From assembly GCA_963682025.1 (NCBI GenBank), contig OY821519.1, positions 145,556,312 to 145,620,311 on the forward strand: a stretch of DNA of 64,000 nt. The letters are read 5' to 3'. The notes below the pieces were generated by a model. It did no database searches. It was not told the origin of the DNA and worked only from the letters and a program-made list of their open reading frames with translations. Both the position numbers and the translations under genes were made by a program. The stretch is from Cordilura impudica (Eukaryota > Arthropoda > Insecta > Diptera > Scathophagidae). This document shows, piece by piece, positions 10,215-21,899 of the stretch (its first letter is position 1; each line of letters begins with the position of its first letter).

Positions 10215-11824
10215 TAATTGGAAATTTTAATTCCAGTTTTTAGAATTGATATTTCCTAAAAGTTGAATGGAAAATTTAAAAAGTGCAATTTTGTATTTAT
10301 GTGAATAATACTGCTTTAGTAATTATAAACAATTTTTAAAAATCAGATGTAATCGCAATCAGATATTTTGTAGGTAAAGCAGAATAATAATTCTATATAA
10401 CTATATAGAACTGTTTTGAAAGCAAAAAACTCATTGATGAACTCGGTAACTCTATTTTGTAAAGACAACAAAAAGTTAATATGCCAAACTTATGTTCATA
10501 TTTGTAAAAGAATAATGAAAAAACGTATGAAATAATAAAAGACCAGCCCGTGTATACTCTTAACATTTTTCTGTATGATATCTAGTTGAAAATATTGACA
10601 TTCATGTTAAAATAGAAATAACTATTGCAAAGCTAATTAGAACAAAAATCGTGGCGCCATCTACTGTGGCATAGTCACGCTGAGCAAAATGAAGTGACAC
10701 TCTGTTAATGCAAAAGAAATGTATTTTCCCCACAACAAAATATTGCAGAATTTTATGTAAATAAAATAATACACCGATTTATTTCTAACATGCAGTTATT
10801 ATGGATAACATATATAGAATATATGTATATTATTTGTAATATTTAATATGTGTATGTACATAATATGTAAATATTACACACAAAAAATACAACATCAAAC
10901 GTAATTTTTGTGTTTTTCTCTTTAAATAAATTAATATATAAAATTTTTTTTTGCTAAATTTACATTTTTTTCTTTTTATTAACAACTAGCTATTTTAGCA
11001 TTATTTGCTTTAGATGCTGGTGAATTTTTACTCCCTTTATATTAACTCGTAGTGTCTGCTTGTCGAAAAATTTTGGATCGATTTGAACCCCTTTCCCGTG
11101 ACCCAGTCGATCTGAAACTTTGCAGGCAGGTTCGTGGCAATGACAGAAATGATCTAGTAAATTTTTTTAGAGATGCCAAAACAATGGAAACTTTGAAATT
11201 TTTCTACCAGAGTTGATAAAAAAATGTACAAAGGGTTAGTTATTATTATATTATTACCACAACAACCACAAAAACAACAAATCCAGCTATGACAACAATA
11301 CAACATTTAGAATAACAACAAGAACACTACAGAAACATCATATTTTTCATTTTTTTTTTACTTTTTCAGAGATTTCCCTGGACCTGTTCCACCGATTTTA
11401 ACGATTTTTGAAACAGAAATCTTCCCATGAATTTGGAGAATCATTCTCACTAAAAATGATCACCTTAGCTATCCTATTGAGGGCGTGATCGTGACAAGAA
11501 CAACATAGAAAATTATATTTTTTCAAGACTTTTTTTAGTTCTTCATTCAAATCTCGGGCCCTAATCGACCGATTTGGACGATTTTAAACAGCAAACTTTC
11601 CAGAATGTTAATGAATCATTATGTCAGCGAGCACCCTAGCGGCCCGATTGATGCCGCCATCGTGATTTCCACAGACGGACAGACGGACGTCGCTATATCA
11701 ACTCCGGTTGTTATAAGGATCACAAATATATATATTTTATGGGGTCCAAAATTTTTTTTCTAATTATTACAAATGGAATGACAAACTTATATATACCCTC
11801 TGCACACTGGAGTGGAGGGTATTA

Positions 11825-12474
11825 AAAACATTAGGGTTTTAATAGAATTTACACAAATAAACCCTCTAATGGCCAAGGCCGCTAAAAAGCGGTCTTCAGT
11901 TTATTTTTTGTTATAATTTTTAAACAGAGTCGTTTGAAAAAATAAAGTACACTCTTTCGAAATCTTAAATTCAACATATTGTTATTGTTGTTCTCTCTAT
12001 CTTAACAGTTTTTAACAGTTATTTTAATATAAAGTAGATTTAAAAAAAAAAACGTCTTAATAATTGTTATTATTAATTTTATAATTTTGTTTGCAATTAG
12101 TATGAATTCTCGTAAAATTAACAAAATATTTTTAATTTTAGAAATCTTCTGTTTGGTTACTAAATTAGTGTAAATTAAAGCTATTTTTTATTGAGGGGTT
12201 TTTATGTTTTACAATACCCAACTGATGATGAAGTAAACGATTATTGGAATCTATGGTAGCATTTACACAACGCGGTTCCACGCTGCGTGAAAGGGTTTGT
12301 TTTCGTATTTATAGGAGAACGGGGCAGCGAAGCAAGAGGGGTGGAAAAGAGTCTCATTTTCTGTTTTTGAAGATTTTTAGACAGCTCTTTCTACACTCTT
12401 TCGTTTCTTGATAAGTTCTTTTATTCTTATTCTAGTCTCATCAACAAAGTGACAAGTGATTTTATAAACCGCCG
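11825..12474. other. AT-rich spacer with no gene recognised
   Basis: Contains a short inverted motif (CCGCTAAAAAGCGG, 11889-11902) and a somewhat GC-richer patch at 12265-12350, but no convincing coding frame. The last bases, CGCCG (12470-12474), flank the Transib-like element. Confidence 0.4.
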
Positions 12475-12481
12475 CACAGTG
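12475..12481 (+). repeat. RSS-like heptamer, left end
   Basis: CACAGTG at the extreme left end, with an A-rich nonamer-like block about 21 bases inside. Paired with CACTGTG at 15837-15843. Confidence 0.65.
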
Positions 12482-13111
12482 GACCATTTGACGAGAAGGT
12501 GGCCAAAAATCTATAACTTTTGATTGGATTGGAATTTTGATATGCGGTTTTTTTTGTTTGGTAGGTGAGACCTCAGCCTTTAAGTTTTGCTATAAAACGT
12601 AATTCTCGACCGAAAATAAAAAAGTTACTTTTTCATTTGTAGTTGAATTTTAGTACAAAAGTGAAGTGTTAAAAGGTAAAAAAGGTTTTTTTTTAATATA
12701 ATGTCTTATTTTTTCAGTTAATTTTACAACTAATACTTTTTAACAATTTTTTAAGTTAATTTTTTCAGAAAATGCCAAATTTGGCCCCCGTAAACTTATT
12801 AGTCCTAATGTGCACAAGGGCCAAAGGTTGTTTTTTTTTTTTTTAAAGATCCCGAGTTAAAATATAAAAGTTACCTTATATTGGTTCAAGATATAGAAGT
12901 TTCAATGAAAAACTCGTATGTTTTTGCTTTAGTTAAATTTTTTTTTATTGTCTTTTTAAATATTTCTTTATCAATTTTTATGGTAAATTTATGAAATATA
13001 ACAATTTTTATTGTAAATTTACAAAATATATAAATTTTTAAATCAAGAAAATTTTTTAACTATATAAAAAAAGTGGAATTTATTATTAGTGTAATGAAAA
13101 AGTACTTTAAA

Positions 13112-14670
13112 TCAACCAATTTTAGTAAAAATTTCTTCTAAATAGCCTTGATTTTCATCTTCTAGAAGTTGTTTAGCTTCTTCGTCTAATTCAATAGAGG
13201 TAGTTTTCCATTTTTGACGAATGTTGGACATATATGGATCTGAAGTGCACAACAAAATAGTGATAAGGTCTTCATTAGTACAACATCTGGACATTTTTCC
13301 TTGTGTTGTGCTCGCGAAAGAATCTGTAGTCTTTGTTCCTTTTTTCTTGCGCTTCTTCAGATAGATCTCCTATTGGTAGCATATTGTTTTGAATTATTTG
13401 TTCCCCATGGTACAAAATTTTATGAACTATGGATGGCATATATCTCCAAGAGTATTTTCAATTATAAAGTATTGCTGTTTTATTGGCGTACTCTCCAATT
13501 TTTTTTGCATTTATCTTTCTGCTGCATGCTAGAACTTGTAATATGATTTTGAATCGTCCTATTAATTCATGATCTACACCTAACGGACCAAATTCCAAAT
13601 CATAACCCAATTTAAGAATATGCTCCATGAAACGTATTCTAGCATGAAGAGGGGACATTCCAAAATCGTAGGCTTCCTTAAAACTATCGTCTTCTGGTGG
13701 GGGTTGGCTTAATTGACTTGATGTCTTTTGGCATATACTGCAGCTTGACGTTGACTTTCTTCCAGTTAAAGCTTGTGCAACTTTTCCATCAATCATTGTG
13801 AGACACATTTTCAAATGAACTTCAATGTCTTGGTCATCAAATTTAATTATTACTGGTTGAAGTTCCTTAATTTGATCTTTTATGTTTTGAATTTCTTCAG
13901 TTATGACATCTTTGGTTTCCTTTTTGAATGTAAATTTTATTGGTCTGCAATACTTTGTTGAAGAAGGAATTTCATTTTTCCATATATCAATTTCTGTTGC
14001 TCTACTAGTTGACGGCTCTAAGACGCTATACCTTTTTGTTAAGCGCAATGGAACGAAAGATACCATAAATAAATTAGCATCTGATGAATTTTCGGCATTA
14101 AATTGCTTGTATTGTTTCTGACTAGAGGATCCATCACATCCCCATTTAGAAATTAAAGTAATGCTGCCACTACCAATTTTTTTTAAATGATCAGTATCAA
14201 GCGTATTTAGCAATCGTTCTGCAGTATGTTCAAGGAGATCTTGCAATTTTATTTCTGCTGATGTTGAAGTGACACTAATAGCAGATTGTGAAGGTAAGCA
14301 TTCTTTTTTGGCAGAAACTAAATCTCGATAGTCTGGAAAAATCCCACAATTCTTTTCATTGGTTCGCTTCCGCAATTCCTTATATTGATTTTTGGTCAAT
14401 TTCAAATCCAAAAATAGGGCGAACGCTTCTACCGGCGTAAATTTCTTATCATCAATTGGTGTAGGAATGCTTTTCAAAATCCTCTTTGTGCGCCTTGGGC
14501 TCGCTTCTACTACTTTTTCAATTATTTCAATTTTATTTTTTTTATTTTGGGTTGGTTGAATTTGGTGCAAAAATGAATCCTTAATAATTCTTTGAGAAAT
14601 TTCTTCATTGATATTCTCCAGCTTGCGCCTTCGAGATCTTTCAATTCTTAAAGAAGTCGTTGCTCACTAT
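13112..14670 (-). pseudogene. RAG1/Transib-like transposase, frameshifted
   Basis: The main frame (14570-13458) opens without an ATG and extends upstream to about 14670 (RRRKLENINEEISQRIIK). Landmarks: SKWGCDGSSSQ with Asp146 (numbered from 14570), comparable to the first catalytic Asp of RAG1; YCRPIKFTF near 208; CSIC at 277-280, comparable to the zinc-binding CxxC inside the RAG1 catalytic core; MSPLHARIRF near 305-314; and GVDHELIGRFKIILQVL near 331-347. A second frame covers about 13442-13300 and contains LSEEAQEKRNKD (13364-13329), comparable to the region of the RAG1 catalytic Glu. A third (13294-13112) reads CTNEDLITILLCTSDP. So at least two frameshifts inactivate the gene. The alignment to RAG1 is by eye. 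Confidence 0.65.
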
Positions 14671-15119
14671 GTGCAAAATTACATCGTCTACATCATTTCG
14701 TTGATGCCATTGCAAAATTGTAATGAATAATAATTGTGGAAACATTATTATAAATACTCTTTCTTGCAATTATGTAAAATAAAAATTTTTATCTTTTATT
14801 ACCACTTTTAGAAGCATAAAAACCCACACCCTAACCCCTTTTAAAAGGTGAAGCATACCTGCTCATATCTTAAAGGGCTATGTCGCAATAGCTTTTTTTT
14901 CACCATTTACCTATTTAAATTGTTTCCCATTTTGTCAGGTATTTAAACTATATAACTCTAATTCAGACTATTAAATTTTTTAAAGATACCTATGTAAATG
15001 TACCTGTAACAATTAAGCGCATTATATCTCAACCCTTTTTTAGAAGTATATAACAACTCCTGACAACTCTACCGACACGCAAAAAAATACACCGCGGTGC
15101 ACCGGTACGACCAACTTTT

Positions 15120-15280
15120 GTATTTATAACACTCAGACGGACGGACGGACATCGTTTAATCGACTCAGAAAGTGTTTTTGAGTCGATCCGTATAATAAAA
15201 GATGGATAAAGGTAAAATATTTTTGGCAGTTACAAACATCACCTCAAACTTAATATATCCTAACCACATAGTGGACAACT
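15120..15280 (-). repeat. Old family 2 fragment inside the Transib-like element
   Basis: Contains CAGACGGACGGACGGACATCG, GACTCAGAAAGTG, ATAATAAAAGATGG and ACCACATAGTGG in the usual family 2 order, but diverged. Confidence 0.6.
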
Positions 15281-15836
15281 TTTGTATTCATAAATTTTGC
15301 AGAAAATATCTAACCTTGAGTCAGAAAAATTGTTCTGGTGCACACGGGCGGAAACTGGTGGGTATATAATGGGGTATAGGAGTATAGGGGAGGGTTCGGA
15401 CTATAGAAGAGTGCAAGATTTTTTCTGACTGCTTTTGACTGGCAGGAGTTATGCTCTATTAAGTAGGAGATTTTCGGAAAATTTGGACCTTTTTTAAAAA
15501 TTTTTTTTTTTTAATTTCGGAATGACTCAGTGATTTTATATTTCTAATATTAATAGTATGGAAGCCACAAAATTATAAAAAATTTACTTCACTTCAAAAT
15601 CTTTTAAATCAAAAAAGTTGCAGTCATTCAAAAATAAAAATTTACAAAGAAATTTTTAATTTTAGCAAAATACTGAGAAAGCCCATTTTCGAAGACCCTG
15701 TTCGCCGGGATATAGTTGAGATAGAGCCGCAATTTTTTGGCTCCCGAAGTTTACTAGTATTTACTTTCAAATGAATAACAGCTTTAAAATCGGTAACAAA
15801 AAAAAATTATTTTTAGCCGCCTTCTCAAAAATGGTC

Positions 15837-15843
15837 CACTGTG
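15837..15843 (-). repeat. RSS-like heptamer, right end
   Basis: CACTGTG (reverse complement CACAGTG) at the extreme right end of the element, mirror of 12475-12481. Confidence 0.65.
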
Positions 15844-15848
15844 CGGCG

Positions 15849-16620
15849 GTCCAAATGAATTCCGAGATATTTGACGTTTGTGTGTTGTGGTACATATATC
15901 ATGATTATTAATCTGTACTGGTGGGCATGTTTCTCTTCTTAGGGTGAAAGTTATATGAATGCATTTTTGTTCATTAACTTTGATTTTCCATCTCTCCAGC
16001 CAATCTTGTAATTCCGAAATGTGGGTTTGTAAAAATCTAGATGCTATTGATGGGTTTTCATGAACACTTAAGATTGCCGTATCATCAACAAAAGTCGAGG
16101 TGTGGGTGTTTGCATTTGTTGGTAAATCAGATGTGTAGATTACATATAATAATGGCCCCAGAATACTCCACTGTGGGACTCCGGCTGGTATATCTTGTGG
16201 TGAACTTATATGGTTCTTTTCCTTTACTGTGAACGACCTGTTATATAGCTTTCTAGGAGCTTATGAGTGTTGGGTGGTAGCATGTGTTTAATTTTATAGA
16301 TCAAACCATCACGCCAAACTTTGTCAAAAGCTTGTGACACATAAATAAAAAGAGCAGAGCAATATTTTTTTTCCTCAAAAGTGTTTCTTATAACTGTGAC
16401 CAGCCTGGGAACTTGCTCAATGGTGCTGTGTTTTCCCTGAATCCGAACTGATGATCTGGTATAAAGTTATTTTGAGTTACAGCTAGGGTTAGTTTATTCA
16501 TTAGCAGTCTTTCGAAAAGTTTTGAAATATTCGATAAAAGACATATTTGTCTATATGACTCGACTTTCGTGTTATCTTTGCCAGGCTTGGGTATCATTTT
16601 TATGAGTGAAACTTTCCATT
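15849..16620 (-). pseudogene. Jockey reverse transcriptase fragment
   Basis: Pieces in order: MIPKPGKDN, YRQICLLSNISKLFERLLMN (RT block 1) and DHQFGFRE (16597-16430); then, in other frames, QAFDKVWRDGLI, the GVPQ block with an adjacent LGPLLY-like block, and FVDDTAI (the catalytic (F/Y)xDD motif, as VDD) near 16100; then WLERWKIKVN near 15990 and KYLGIHLD at the edge. Several frameshifts and stops are present, so no activity is expected. Confidence 0.8.
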
Positions 16621-16629
16621 CTAGGGGAT

Positions 16630-17660
16630 AATATTGAAGGCGTATGATAGCATTAAGTTATGATAGTTAAGTTGGATATTTTGTTTGGGTTGCGCATTTG
16701 GGTTGAGTTGAGTGTATGGGTAAGGTATATTTGTGTTAGATCTTAAAACGTTCGAATAAGATCGAGTATTATTATTGCCCTGCAGCAATAATGGGTATTG
16801 GGTTGAGTTATTTTGTGTAGGGGGCGCTTGTCCTCTAAAGGGAATAGAGCGTTTTACCACAGCATAAACTGGGCAACCCCTATGACACTAGAGTCATTTT
16901 GCGGCTTATCGCAGTTGCTCGAGTTGTGCAACTCACCGCATCTAACACCAACGGTGGGTAATTGGCAATATGCCTTAGTGTGACCATATTCTTCACCGGG
17001 TCTAGTTCCACTCGGAATAGGGGTTGGGGTATTTTCTCGCGGTTTAAAATATTTGTTACGGTCTTTATCTTGAAACCGTCAACTTCTAGAGCCTGTTTTA
17101 TTTCATTTGGATGCACACTGGAATCTACTCCTTTTATCACAACTCTAAGGCCTTTACTTCTCTTAAGTTGATATGTGTAGAAATTTTTCCTTTGGGTTTC
17201 AAACTCGGATACTATTTTACGGATATCATTTTTATGGTGGATTTGTATTTTGGATTCGTGGATATTGCCCTTTCTAACTGAAGTCTTGTAAAACGACTTT
17301 TCACCGATAAGCTTAATCAAACTTCCGACTAGCTTAGTCGAGTTTTTCTCTCTTAGATATAGAGGTGTTGGTCTGGAGACTTACCGATTTGTGCAGTATC
17401 ATCCGATTCAACATCCAGTAGTGAAAACGAATTTTGGCGTTCGGGTGGCAGTGCTTCATCCTTAGAAAATTTAGAGACTGATGCATGTTTAGAAGACTTA
17501 GGACTACGTTTTCTCTTTAAGACCGTAAAGTATCTGTCAATTAATTTTTGTGTTGTTGGTTGAGGGGTTTTGGGTATATTTTCGGTAAACATAGTGTTAA
17601 TTTCTTTAATCGTTTCACTTTGTAGAGCTGCTGTTTTAGCTGGTATTGTAATCAAAGTAG
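16630..17660 (-). pseudogene. Jockey ORF1 (gag-like, zinc knuckle), frameshifted
   Basis: Frame 17655-17353 encodes the hydrophilic N-terminal segment (LIDRYFTVLKRKRSPKSSKH). Frame 17320-16880 encodes KLIGEKSFYKTSVRKGNI and then SKGLRVVIKGVDSSV and VTNILNREKIPQPLFRVEL, the RNA-recognition-like core of Jockey ORF1. A further shift near 16970 exposes HTKAYCQLPT and RCGELHNSSNCDKP, remnants of CCHC knuckles. The last segment (16860-16621) is Asn/Gln/Pro-rich. Frameshifts occur near 17375, 16970 and 16870. Confidence 0.75.
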
Positions 17661-17770
17661 ACTGAGTATGGGTAGATAATGGTGACTGTGTTGTTGTTAA
17701 ATTTCTATTTTCCGTGTTAACATTTGGTATTCTTAGTAAACTTGTTTTTTCATAACTATAAATTAATCTG

Positions 17771-18385
17771 TTTCAGGTCATTGGTTTGTTGACTGGTATC
17801 ACAAAATGTTGTTGTTTCCTTTGTCTATGGGGTAGTCGCGCTACATGTCATCATTACGTCAGAACAGAGTGGCCAAAAAGAACTGAGTATTCACCAGGAA
17901 AACAAAACATTTAAAATAAACCATTAATTGATCCAAATGGCGTTCTTCTTCCGCCGCTGCAAATAAAATTGTATTATTTATGCATTTATACTTCTAATTT
18001 CCACTATTCTCAATCTCGCTTTTTTTTAAATTATCGCACAGTGAAAATGATCTAAAATATTAATTTATTTAATTTGTACTTTTCTGGGAATTATTTTTAT
18101 GTAATGGCCGATTTCAATCGTTATGTATTAATTTCACTGATATTTTTTATAGTTCGGTAGAATTTTTCTTATTCAACTTTTTTGACATCTATTGACATCT
18201 TTCACTTCGAAAACTGATGTTTACTAAATTCTTTCATACTTTAAATTTATATCGCAAATTTTCAATTAAATTTTTATTTGAAGTATAAACTTACTTTCAA
18301 CAAATATTTAATATAAATTCGTTGTCCTAGCAAACGTGCAAATTGTCCTTTATATCAGGAATTCGTTGACGATAACGCTCTGTGG
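17771..18385. other. AT-rich spacer, nothing recognised
   Basis: Beyond the 5' part of the Jockey element I see no coding frame or repeat match. A short stretch at 17830-17970 (CGCGCTACATGTCATCATTACG) is more balanced in composition but unassigned. Confidence 0.35.
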
Positions 18386-19111
18386 TCAGGATATAATGTG
18401 TTAGTGTTGAGTTTTGTAACTATGAATAAGGTCTGACCTGATCCATATTGTATCATACCGATTGAATCAGAATCAATTTCTGTGTCGATTTAGCGATATC
18501 CATCTGTCGGTGTGGCCGTCTAAGATCGCAAATATGTATATAAGCTTTTGTCAGCTCAAGGACGATGGTTAATGAAACAGGAAAATATCGCTGCATGTGC
18601 AGACCTATCCTCCATACAAATATCCTCTATGAGATGAACTCAAATTGCCCTTAGATGTGGACCCATTTATTATTATTAATAGTCCTGTATGATAATTCTT
18701 AGTAAGAGTAACCACATAAAGTTGCTACCCGACATTCACTTAAATCTATCAAACACATATATTTCATAGATTTATTTCGAATTCGGCTTGTATATACACA
18801 GAGAAAACAGATGCAATGTGGCTACAGAATTTATTGCCAACCGAATCGCGATAATGTTAATAATCGGATATTGAGTTTACTATGATTACAATTATATTGC
18901 CTTAACAGTAAATATTTTATCATAATAGAAAATTTGCAGATGCAATTAAATTTCTGTTGATACAATCGAAAATACGGATGTTCCACTTTAGTGCAATTCG
19001 TTTGGCGAATATTTTTTCTACTTCCCATATAAAGTAGAATCCGATATGAACTTTTTAATATCTGCGGGCAACAAATTCATAACAATGCCACTAAAATTTG
19101 GTTTATGCTTA
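18386..19111. mobile_element. Family 2 repeat, diverged and rearranged copy
   Basis: Family 2 landmarks appear in order but diverged: GATTGAATCAGAATCAA, CCATCTGTCGGTGTGGCCGTC, GCAAATATGTATATAAGCTTTTG, CATACAAATATCC and CACTTAAATCTATCAAACACATA. A foreign or unrecognised stretch (18810-18990) follows, then ATCCGATATGAACTTTTTAATATCTGC and GCCACTAAAATTTGG. Confidence 0.6.
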
Positions 19112-19192
19112 TTATACCCTATACAACTATGTCGTCAGGGTATAATGAGTTTGTGCTGATGTTTCTAACTACCAAAAATATTTGACCTAGAC

Positions 19193-21899
19193 CAGCGATG
19201 GCGAACCTATGACCCACGGGTCACAGACTGACCCACGCAACAATTTTAAGTGACCCACGAGTTCTTTTGTTTTTTCAAACCAATTCTAAGTTTTTTCAAA
19301 CCATATTTTTAAATTCTAAGTTTTTTTAAACTGAGATATTGTTATACTCAATTAACAAATTGTGGTATTGTAGATGTACGAAGAAAACTGTGAAAATTTT
19401 GTAGTAGGCTTTGTAAAAATAACACATAAAATGCATTATTTTTCATTTTTTTCCACATCATTTTTTCCATTTTTTCCACAGAAAAAGACACACAATATCT
19501 CAGTAGGCATTGCAAAACAATTAATAATTTTTTTATCTATTTATATTATATCATTTAACTTTACTTTTAACCAAACTAAAGACGTAACTTGCGCATGCTC
19601 TTTAAATTATTGATTAATAAATTTTTCTTGATTTATTGAGTTTTCAATTTTCGGTAAGAAAATTAGTTTTAATTATTTGTTTCTATTTCAATTCAAATTT
19701 AACATTTTCAAATTATAAATATTAACCCTTTAGATATATTTTGCATGTCAGCGGTTAAGAAACTTAAGATGAATGATACAAGTTCAAGGCCATATCAAAC
19801 AAAATGATTTGGAAAATATGGAGCTGTTGAGATAAATAAGAAAATTCTTTGCTTAATTCGCAAGGAAAATTGTACGTCACGTGCTTACAATGTAAAACGA
19901 CATTTTGAAAAGATACATGCAAATCTTGCTTCCTTAAAAGAAGAAGAAAAAAAAAGAATTATTTTCTTAAAAGCTAAAAGAATATAAATCACAAGCTAAT
20001 TTAAAACATTTCTAATTCCTAAAAATAACATTACAGCTGCTACTTTTCATGTAGCACATTGTATCGCACGACATGGAAAACCTCTTTCGGAAGGTGAGTT
20101 TTTAAAAGAAGCGTTTTTGGAATGTAGTGCTGCCCTATTTACTGATTTTAAAGAAAACGATTTGATAATAAAGCGCATTAATGAGTTGCCTATAAGCCGA
20201 AATACAATTAAAGAACGAATATTAAGATTAGATGAAAATACTTGTTCTCAAATAAATTACGATTTAAAATGTTCCGAAATGTATTCAATTGCTTTAGATG
20301 AGAGTACCGACATAAGTGGTTACGCACAACTTGCAGTTTTGCTAGGTATAAATCAGGAAATATAATGATGGAAGAACTGGTCAACATTGACAGGAAGAAC
20401 TACTGGTCTTGATGTTTTTAAAGAATTCGCTGATACATTTATGAAAATGAATATTGATTTACAGAAAATTTTTTCTGTAACAACTGATGGTGCTCCTAGC
20501 ATGATTGGCAAAAATATTGGTTTTATTCAGCAACTTAAGCAAAGTGTCCAACATTCTTTAATTGAATTTCACTGCCTCATTCATCATGAAGTCTTATGTG
20601 CAAAACAAGAATTGAAAACATTTTCCAACGTAATTCCAGTTGTAACAAAAATAGTCAATTTTATAAATGCAAGAGCTCTAAATAAGCGAGAATTTGCCAA
20701 ATTATTAGAGGAAATTGATTCTCAATACTCTGGGCTTTTAATGTACAATAATGTTCGATGGCTCAGCCGCGGTCAAGTTTTAAATAGGTTTGTAGATTTA
20801 TTAGAAGAAATAAAACTATTTTTGCATGAAAAAAATAATGTTTTTGACGAATTATCAAATATAGAATTTCTAAATGACCTAATGTTTTGCTGTGATATCA
20901 CTCAGCATTTTAATGAATTGAATAAAAAACTCCAAGGACCTGTTCAAGTTGTATTAGTCATGTTTGAAAATATTAAAACGTCTATGACAAAACTTGATAT
21001 ATTTAGTAATGATTTGAAAATGAAAATATTGAAATATTTTCCATATCTGCAAAAGCATTTCCAAGCAATTGAAAACTATGAAAATAGTAATATTACACAG
21101 GATCATACAATTAAAAAATATTTAACTGTTATTGAGGAAATAAAACAAGCTTTTCTGGATAGATTTAATCAATTTAAGGATTTAGAAAAAACATTACAGT
21201 TTATATTGTACCCACACAAAATAGAATTTAATAATTTGGAATTAACCGTGTTCACTTGGTTAGGTATTGAAAATTTGGAAATAGAATTAGCAGAATTCCA
21301 AAACAGTTTTATGTGGAAAAATAAATTTGAAAATTTAATTACAGATTTGCAAAAACAGGATTTAGGGAATATTTCTGACAATAAGAAAAAGGTATTCGAA
21401 CAAAGAACTGATAATATAATATTAAAAGAATGGGACTCTTTACCAGATACATTTAATACAATGAAAAAACTGGCAAATGCTCTTTTAACAATGTTTGGTT
21501 CAACATATGTATGCGAAACTTTATTTTAATCAATGAATTTTATAAAATCCACGCAAAGAAATAGACTTGGTAACGAAATGACTGCCGCATGTGTAAAAGT
21601 AATGAATTCCAAGTATGAATCAAATATACGTCAATTATCTGAAAATAAACAACAACAAGTTTCGCAATAAATGTGTGTTTATGTACATATGTATAATTTT
21701 TTTGATGTTAAATTTTCTTTTTCTTATTTTTATTATAAAATAATCATACATATAATATGTTCGAATAGTAAATAAAATCATATTTACATGTATTTTTGTG
21801 AAATCTTTAATTACTAAAATAATACTTGACCCGTAGGTTAATATTACAATAAAATAAATTCAATTTTGACTCACTTGTCAAAAAGGTTCGCCATCGCTG
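19193..21899 (+). mobile_element. hAT transposon, complete ends, TSD ACCTAGAC
   Basis: Terminal inverted repeats CAGCGATGGCGAACC and GGTTCGCCATCGCTG are perfect over 15 bases. The 8 bp ACCTAGAC is duplicated exactly (19185-19192 and 21900-21907), diagnostic for hAT. At 2707 bp it holds a nearly full-length transposase with a handful of lesions, so it is fairly recent. Confidence 0.95.
19747..21669 (+). pseudogene. hAT transposase (ZBED5/SCAND3/GTF2IRD2-like), few lesions
   Basis: The frame opens MSAVKKLKMNDTSS (19747) and has a TGA at about 19807, then a BED-type remnant: CLIRKENCTSRAYNVKRHF with C, C and H and a following H. Stops and a shift lie near 19985-20010. Frame 20117-20365 carries YSIALDESTDISG, the first catalytic Asp region. 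After a break at 20365-20387 the long frame (to 21529) has VTTDGAPSMIGK with the second Asp, FHCLIHHEVLCAK and NNVRWLSRGQVLNRF. An in-frame TAA at 21527 splits the C-terminal dimerisation domain; the same frame continues MNFIKSTQRNRLGNEM to a stop at 21667-21669. In animals this lineage has given domesticated proteins; this copy is broken. Confidence 0.9.

Larger units (their letters stand above)
5341..11824 (+). mobile_element. Family 1 long repeat, copy A (split by a nested transposon)
   Basis: Copy A starts AACAAGTAAGAGTGTTAAA, followed by the palindrome TTCGGATGAGCCGAA. It ends in the hairpin TACCCTCTGC...GAGGGTA, just after a run of CGTCCGTCTGTCCG-type (GTCY)n sequence. Without the nested insertion (6793-10214) it is about 3.06 kb. 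Two other long copies occur, 42285-47780 (reverse) and 61546-64000 (reverse, incomplete), plus shorter ones. No long open frame exists. The end structure and GTCY core resemble the mini-me/DINE-1 (Helentron-related) non-autonomous elements of Diptera; that assignment is inference. A 14-base C run sits at 5384-5397, inside the terminal region. Confidence 0.75.
12475..15843 (-). mobile_element. RAG1/Transib-like DNA transposon
   Basis: The element starts CACAGTGGACCATTT and ends AAATGGTCCACTGTG, so both termini carry the heptamer CACAGTG, identical to the V(D)J signal heptamer and close to Transib termini. Beyond the heptamer the ends stay similar for about 35 bases, including GAGAAGG(T/C)GG followed by an A-rich block (CCAAAAATC left, CTAAAAATA right) about 21 bases inside. 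Flanking 5-mers are CGCCG (left) and CGGCG (right), GC-rich as for Transib target duplications but differing at the centre. A degenerate transposase gene lies on the minus strand. The right flank (15844 on) continues as Jockey reverse-transcriptase coding sequence, which fixes that boundary. Confidence 0.75.
15849..17770 (-). mobile_element. Jockey-clade LINE, internally deleted and 3' truncated
   Basis: Minus-strand remains of a Jockey-type non-LTR retrotransposon: gag-like ORF1 (about 17660-16630), then a jump straight to the middle of the reverse transcriptase (about 16620-15849). The endonuclease and RT N-terminus are deleted at about 16620. The RT ends in codons for KYLGIHLD at the Transib-like element, whose insertion or a later rearrangement removed the 3' end. 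The sequence on the far side of that element is not recognisably Jockey. Confidence 0.8.

Noticed and set aside
18831..19028. Minus-strand 65-codon frame
   Set aside because: No recognisable motif and it overlaps a diverged repeat.
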